Positions 6,953-10,092 of a DNA stretch of 10,092 nt are shown here, piece after piece; position 1 is the first letter of the stretch; each line of letters begins with the position of its first letter. The DNA lies in the NCBI GenBank assembly GCA_019352125.1, contig JABBNV010000087.1:1-10092 (forward strand). The letters run 5' to 3'. Made by a program: the position numbers and the translations under genes. Below the pieces are notes generated by a model, which searched no databases, was not told where the DNA came from, and saw only the letters and a list, made by a program, of their open reading frames with translations. The stretch is from Acidobacteriota bacterium (GTDB lineage: Bacteria; Actinomycetota; Actinomycetes; Actinomycetales; Micrococcaceae).

Positions 6953-7684
6953 TTACGGGGTGATACCGGAAGCTCCCAGGAGGTGCCCCACTACGTAGGT
7001 AAACACCAAAGCCAGTGCGCCGCCGACGACGACGCGAATTCCCGCACGTGTTCGGGAGCTTCCACCGATATGAGCCGCAACCCCTCCGGTCAATCCCAAC
7101 GCCACCAGCGTCGCCACAAACGTTACAGGAATACGTGCCTCAACTGGTGGCAACACGATGGCAAGGAATGGAAGCAAGGCGCCCAGGAAGAAGGCAGCAA
7201 AAGAGGCCAATGCTGCATGCCAAGGGCTTGCCACATCTTCAGCGTCTATGTTGAGCTCCATGGACAGATGCGCACGAAGGGCATCCTTCTCGGTGAGCTC
7301 CACCGCAACCTTCCGTGCGGTCTCCGGACTCAATCCATTCATCTCGTAGAGGCCAGCGAGCTCGTTGAGTTCGCCTTCCGGATCCTCCTCAAGCTCCTGC
7401 CGTTCCTTGGCAATTAGGGCATGTTCGCTATCGCGTTGGCTGCTGACAGAAACATATTCGCCCAGGGCCATGGACACGGCTCCACCGATCACTGCTGCGC
7501 TACCGGCTGTGACGATGGGTCCTATATTAGGGGTCACAGCGGCAACACCTACCAACACTGCAGCAACGGAGACAATGCCGTCATTGGCTCCGAGTACTCC
7601 AGCGCGGAGCCAGTTGAGCCGCTGTGATGTCCCGGCCACGGCGTGCGGCTCGGGGCTCACATGGGTTGTTGAAAATTCGCTCAT
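6953..7684 (-). CDS. VIT1/CCC1-family iron/manganese transporter
   Basis: Membrane transporter of 243 residues in the vacuolar iron transporter family, which moves Fe2+ or Mn2+ out of the cytoplasm, usually by proton exchange. TM1 has the signature GANDGIVS (32-39, D35), TM2 ends SMALGEYVSVSSQRD (71-85) with the metal-ligand candidates M72 and E76, and a glutamate-rich cytoplasmic segment (about 94-150) matches the metal-binding domain between TM2 and TM3. Three further membrane segments follow, so the full five-helix fold is present. There is no fused ferritin-like domain. The ribosome site for the ATG at 7684 is weak (AGG 13 bases away, GGAG farther). It lies 97 bases after the USP 3 stop and 53 before DUF2231, suggesting one operon for metal handling under stress. 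Confidence 0.92.
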   Translation of the reverse strand: MSEFSTTHVSPEPHAVAGTSQRLNWLRAGVLGANDGIVSVAAVLVGVAAVTPNIGPIVTAGSAAVIGGAVSMALGEYVSVSSQRDSEHALIAKERQELEEDPEGELNELAGLYEMNGLSPETARKVAVELTEKDALRAHLSMELNIDAEDVASPWHAALASFAAFFLGALLPFLAIVLPPVEARIPVTFVATLVALGLTGGVAAHIGGSSRTRAGIRVVVGGALALVFTYVVGHLLGASGITP

Positions 7685-7756
7685 GGAAATAATGAAACCT
7701 GAAAGTCTCCTGTGACGCCATAAAGGCGTGGCTACCCTAAGTGCTACCGCTCACAA

Positions 7757-7772
7757 GAGGGACGGAGCCCTC
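7757..7772 (-). terminator. Weak hairpin after USP 3 (possible attenuating terminator)
   Basis: A 5-bp GAGGG/CCCTC stem with a 6-base loop starts 10 bases after the USP 3 stop on the minus strand, followed by only TT. It is too weak to be a sure terminator; partial read-through into the VIT gene is likely. A second 5-bp hairpin (ACGCC-ATAAA-GGCGT, 7715-7729) lies in the same gap. Confidence 0.3.
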
Positions 7773-7781
7773 GGGTTCTAG

Positions 7782-8213
7782 CTAGGCGGGAACGATCATA
7801 ACTGGGCACTGTGCGTGAATGGAGCACGCCGCACTTACTGAGCCCATGAGCAGGCCGTTGAAGCCGCCTGTCCCACGCCTACCCACAATCAATAGTCCGG
7901 CGTGCCGGCTGGCGGAAATCAGGGCGGACCGGGGGTGCCCGTGGAGCAGCTGTGGGCTCACATATGTTGGAACTGACGTACCAAAAACCGTCTGCATGGA
8001 CTCATCCAGTATCGACTGTGCCGCCCCTTCAAAATCGAACGCGCCCAGCGCGTAGGGCACCACGTACGGATTAGGGTGGGACCAACAAGTCACCGCTTTG
8101 ATGTGAGCACCCACACTATGGGCTAGCAAAGCGGCTTCACGCAGAGCACCAAGGGAAGCGGGGGAGCCATCGATCCCCACGAGTATGGTCAGCGGCTGAC
8201 CCGAGGGGCTCAT
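7782..8213 (-). CDS. Universal stress protein (UspA family), USP 3
   Basis: Single-domain USP of 143 residues, the shortest of the four. It starts ILVGIDGSPAS (10-20) and has the ATP-binding signature G111, G114, G124, S125 (GRRGTGGFNGLLMGS), ending CPVMIVPA. The ATG at 8213 has an AAGGAG ribosome site seven bases upstream, a strong signal. It closely resembles USP 2, including the LGxxDFxxxxxxxL stretch near residues 57-69, so these two may be recent paralogues. It is the first gene of a probable USP-VIT-DUF2231 transcript and diverges from USP 4 across a region holding a DosR-like box. Confidence 0.93.
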   Translation of the reverse strand: MSPSGQPLTILVGIDGSPASLGALREAALLAHSVGAHIKAVTCWSHPNPYVVPYALGAFDFEGAAQSILDESMQTVFGTSVPTYVSPQLLHGHPRSALISASRHAGLLIVGRRGTGGFNGLLMGSVSAACSIHAQCPVMIVPA

Positions 8214-8288
8214 AAGGCTACTCCTTACGTAACTACTGAAATGTGGGCTGGTGTTTACCAGCGTGACACGCCGCTTCTCGCAGTGTTA

Positions 8289-8303
8289 GGGACCTTGGAC
8301 CCT
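8289..8303. promoter_or_regulatory. Candidate DevR/DosR-like box between USP 3 and USP 4
   Basis: Reads GGGACCTTGGACCCT, matching 11 of 12 fixed positions of GGGACTTNNGNCCCT. It ends 75 bases from the USP 3 start and 124 from the USP 4 start, so it may serve mainly the minus-strand operon. It is 13/15 identical to the site upstream of the PPOX gene. Confidence 0.5.
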
Positions 8304-8367
8304 GTCCGCCAGGGCTCCTTGACGAGGACTCTAGGAGAATATCTGGGGAGTTGCCGCCGCAGCCCCG

Positions 8368-8382
8368 GCAGACCTAGTCTGC
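8368..8382. promoter_or_regulatory. Perfect palindrome upstream of USP 4
   Basis: Arms GCAGAC and GTCTGC around a CTA spacer, 45 bases before the USP 4 ATG and just upstream of the GGGTAA at 8391. The position, across the likely -35 region, suits an operator. The binding protein is unknown. Confidence 0.35.
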
Positions 8383-8427
8383 GTTCAACGGGGTAAATGG
8401 CGGAGACCATAGGAAGGAAGCAGGGAT

Positions 8428-8904
8428 ATGGCTGATACAGCCAACACAAAGCCATCGCAAGGTGCGCCACACATTGTGGTGGGGGTAGACGGTTCCCCCG
8501 AGTCCGTTCTGGCGCTGCGATGGGCCCACCAGCTCGCCACCACGTTTGATGCTCAGATTAGGGCAGTCAACGCGTGGCACTATGAACATGCCTTTGGCCC
8601 ATATTCACCGTCAGAGTGGGATCCGGATGCAGACGCTCACCAAATCCTTCGCCGCGCGTTGGCTGATGCTTTCGGGGACCAGGTTCCTAGTAACATCACC
8701 ATCGAGACCGTTCGTGGCAGGCCGGCGTCAGTGCTGCTACGGGCAGCAGAGCACGCAAAGCTGCTCTTGGTGGGATCCCGCGGACATGGCGGATTTGCGG
8801 GAATGCTCTTGGGATCAGTCAGTTCAGCATGTGCTGAACATGCTCAGTGCCCTGTACTGGTAGTGCACAGTAAAACAGACGAATCAGTGGGCGCTCCGCT
8901 ATAG
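8428..8904 (+). CDS. Universal stress protein (UspA family), USP 4
   Basis: Single-domain USP of 158 residues. It starts IVVGVDGSPES after a 15-residue leader and has the ATP-binding signature at G116, G119, G129 and S130 (GSRGHGGFAGMLLGS), ending CPVLVVH and a short acidic tail. It differs from the other three in having GSRGH instead of GRRG-plus-small residue and the insert FGPYSPSEWDPDAD in the middle, so it is the most distinct of the set. The ATG at 8428 is preceded by a purine-rich AGGAAGGAAG run with suitable spacing. It converges on the PPOX gene across 65 bases that hold only a weak AGGT-CAA-ACCT hairpin. Confidence 0.93.
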   Translation: MADTANTKPSQGAPHIVVGVDGSPESVLALRWAHQLATTFDAQIRAVNAWHYEHAFGPYSPSEWDPDADAHQILRRALADAFGDQVPSNITIETVRGRPASVLLRAAEHAKLLLVGSRGHGGFAGMLLGSVSSACAEHAQCPVLVVHSKTDESVGAPL

Positions 8905-8969
8905 ATAAAAAGTGTAGGTCAAACCTGAAGACCCAATTCTTAGGTGCAGCAGGTTGGCCCAGTGCCGAA

Positions 8970-9437
8970 TTATTCGAAGGACGCGCGGCGGGCATCTGTC
9001 AGGGGAGTCGTCCAGACATCCGGCTTGGTGACGCGAAATTGCCGCCCGCTCAGCTTTGAGGTGCCAATTCGCATGAGGTGATCTTTGGCTCCGCTTTGCC
9101 AGGCTTCCAGAGGCAATTTCGCGGCCTTGTCCAGCTCAGGGGCTCTAGTCAGCTGCACTGCGGACCCTCGCAGTACCACGCTCCACGCCTGCTCTGTTGC
9201 GGGCTCATAGCCATCAATTTCGAAGGCTACTGGGGTGTTATCGAGCGCGCCGTGCAACTTGGTGCCCTCGGCGGTGCGAAAAATGACGCTCTCGCCGTCT
9301 GCCGCGTAGTTCACTGGAAAGATCTCAGGATGATCTTCTACCACTACGGCAAGCCTCCCCAAAACGTGGGTGCGAAGAAGTTTCCAGCATTCGGATTCGG
9401 ACAGGTGCTGGATACTTGCCGGTTCACTTTTTGCCAT
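8970..9437 (-). CDS. Pyridoxamine 5'-phosphate oxidase-like flavin-binding protein
   Basis: A 155-residue split-barrel protein of the pyridoxamine-oxidase-like superfamily, Pyridox_ox_2 type. Visible blocks are ECWKLLRTHVLGRLAVVV (about 17-34), the FPVNY strand (about 41-45) and the cofactor-binding stretch FRTAEGTKL (about 54-62), then AWSVVLRGSAVQL. Such proteins bind FMN or F420 and act as redox enzymes; true PLP synthesis is unlikely. The ATG at 9437 is preferred over a GTG at 9446, because AGAG lies eight bases before the ATG and overlaps the GTG. A DosR-like box lies 35 bases upstream. It follows the ABC1 kinase gene on the same strand with a 59-base gap, which contains that box, so it likely has its own promoter. 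Confidence 0.9.
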   Translation of the reverse strand: MAKSEPASIQHLSESECWKLLRTHVLGRLAVVVEDHPEIFPVNYAADGESVIFRTAEGTKLHGALDNTPVAFEIDGYEPATEQAWSVVLRGSAVQLTRAPELDKAAKLPLEAWQSGAKDHLMRIGTSKLSGRQFRVTKPDVWTTPLTDARRASFE

Positions 9438-9472
9438 ACACGTCACTCTACGGCTGAACTCGATTTTGGGTT

Positions 9473-9487
9473 AGGGGCAAAGGTCCC
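9473..9487 (-). promoter_or_regulatory. Candidate DevR/DosR-like box upstream of the PPOX gene
   Basis: The minus strand reads GGGACCTTTGCCCCT, matching 11 of 12 fixed positions of GGGACTTNNGNCCCT. It sits in the 59-base gap between the kinase stop and the PPOX start, 35 bases before the ATG, so the message leader would be short. Confidence 0.5.
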
Positions 9488-9496
9488 GCCTTTGGG

Positions 9497-10092
9497 TCAA
9501 CGGCCGCTAAATGGCCGCGGTCGTCCCGTCCAGGCCAGGTATGCTCCCAGAGCACTCAACGCCCCTACGCCGCCAGCAGCCAGGGGAGTGGACCACTTTC
9601 TCAGCCTGTCGCTGTCTGCAGTGGCCATCCCGCCGAGGCCACGGATGAAGGCTGAGATGACCATCCCGGCCACTAGTCGGTTCCCGATGCGCTCCGCACG
9701 GGTCACCAGCGGTTCCAGCTCGGCCGCACGCAGGTGCACCTGAAACCCATCGTCAAGATGTTGACGCAAAGTATCCAAAGTCTCCGGCAACGTCATGCCT
9801 GCGTCTACAACGCTGAGGCCCAACTGAGAGAGCATTTTTGCCAACTCACGCGGAGTAAATCGCTCCATGGAGAGCCGGGCGGCAAATGGCTTGAGCACTT
9901 CTGCCAGACTGAACTCCGGGTCAAGGCGTGCGCCCATTCCCTCCGTCATGAGCAGCATCTTCAGAATCATGGCCATTTCTCGCGGTAGCAATAGGTGGTG
10001 ACGCCGCACCATGGAAAGCAGCTGAGAAATTAAGGGGGTTATCTGTAGCTGGCCCAGAGCCTTGCCGTGGTAGAGGCTCATGAATACTGCCA
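9497..10092 (-). CDS. AarF/ABC1/UbiB-family kinase-like protein, C-terminal part (5' end outside window)
   Basis: Carboxy-terminal part of an ABC1 (UbiB/AarF) atypical kinase-like protein. The frame stays open to the window edge (codons AVF precede the ATG at 10081), so that ATG is internal and the catalytic domain lies outside. About 198 residues are visible: the conserved helical block LLLPREMAMILKMLLMTEGMGARLDPEF, which is typical of the family end, then an amphipathic region and two C-terminal membrane helices (about 50 and 25 residues before the end), the usual membrane anchor. Family members support quinone or lipid metabolism; in actinobacteria the exact substrate is unknown. The PPOX gene follows 59 bases downstream on the same strand. 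Confidence 0.87.
   Translation of the reverse strand, partial: AVFMSLYHGKALGQLQITPLISQLLSMVRRHHLLLPREMAMILKMLLMTEGMGARLDPEFSLAEVLKPFAARLSMERFTPRELAKMLSQLGLSVVDAGMTLPETLDTLRQHLDDGFQVHLRAAELEPLVTRAERIGNRLVAGMVISAFIRGLGGMATADSDRLRKWSTPLAAGGVGALSALGAYLAWTGRPRPFSGR

Larger units (their letters stand above)
8214..8427. promoter_or_regulatory. Divergent intergenic region between USP 3 and USP 4
   Basis: This 214-bp gap must carry promoters in both directions. It holds the best-placed DosR-like box (8289-8303) and a perfect 6-bp-arm palindrome (8368-8382). A GGGTAA at 8391-8396, 31 bases before the USP 4 start, resembles a sigma-B/F-type -10 element, but no matching GTTT-like -35 is seen at the right spacing. 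No gene is seen inside. Confidence 0.6.

Noticed and set aside
6917..7417. 166-codon plus-strand open frame opposite the VIT gene
   Set aside because: Low-complexity, Cys/Arg/Gln-rich translation lying over a clear transporter gene on the other strand.
7757..7772. GAGGGACGGAGCCCTC as a further DosR-like box
   Set aside because: Although it contains GGGAC and GCCCT, the spacing is two bases too short for the motif; it fits a hairpin better.
9501..9519. GC-rich hairpin at the kinase gene end
   Set aside because: Self-complementary GGCC units within coding sequence give a short stem without a T-run; not a convincing terminator.
9078..9743. 221-codon plus-strand open frame across the PPOX and kinase genes
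   Set aside because: It runs antisense through two recognisable genes and their gap; its composition is that of reverse-strand translation in high-GC DNA.

Overview
The window comes from a high-GC Gram-positive, most likely an Arthrobacter-like actinobacterium (Micrococcaceae). This rests on family content and codon style: a DUF3040 protein, an actinobacterial ABC-2 exporter permease, a VIT/CCC1 transporter beside a DUF2231 protein, and several single-domain universal stress proteins (USPs). The genus is an inference. There are twelve protein genes, ten complete and one cut at each edge. I saw no tRNA, rRNA, CRISPR array or insertion sequence.

Layout: (1) 2-985 (+), the C-terminal part of an ABC exporter permease. 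(2) 1006-1823 (-), a DUF3040-USP operon, diverging across 249 bp from a second USP at 2073-2528 (+). (3) 2531-4399 (-), a P1B metal ATPase with an unusual TPC motif, converging on that USP with a 2-nt gap. (4) 4561-6264 (-), a secreted phosphoesterase of the phospholipase C/acid phosphatase superfamily, with a PHO-box-like direct repeat upstream and a strong terminator downstream. (5) 6423-8213 (-), a probable USP-VIT transporter-DUF2231 operon, diverging across 214 bp from a fourth USP at 8428-8904 (+). (6) 8970-9437 (-), a pyridoxamine-oxidase-like flavoprotein, preceded by the C-terminal end of an AarF/ABC1 kinase at 9497-10092 (-).

The main finding is a recurrent 15-bp motif of the form GGGAC-N4-GNCCC. 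It resembles the mycobacterial DevR/DosR dormancy box. Copies lie between both divergent stress-gene pairs (1941-1955, 1991-2005, 8289-8303), upstream of the P-type ATPase (4514-4528) and immediately upstream of the PPOX gene (9473-9487). All are intergenic. The two best copies match at 13 of 15 positions. The four USPs, DUF3040 protein, metal ATPase, VIT transporter, DUF2231 protein and PPOX protein may therefore form a dormancy- or hypoxia-type regulon outside mycobacteria. The phosphoesterase appears to be a separate, phosphate-responsive unit. No regulator gene (devR/devS-like) lies in the window, so the trans-acting factor is unknown.
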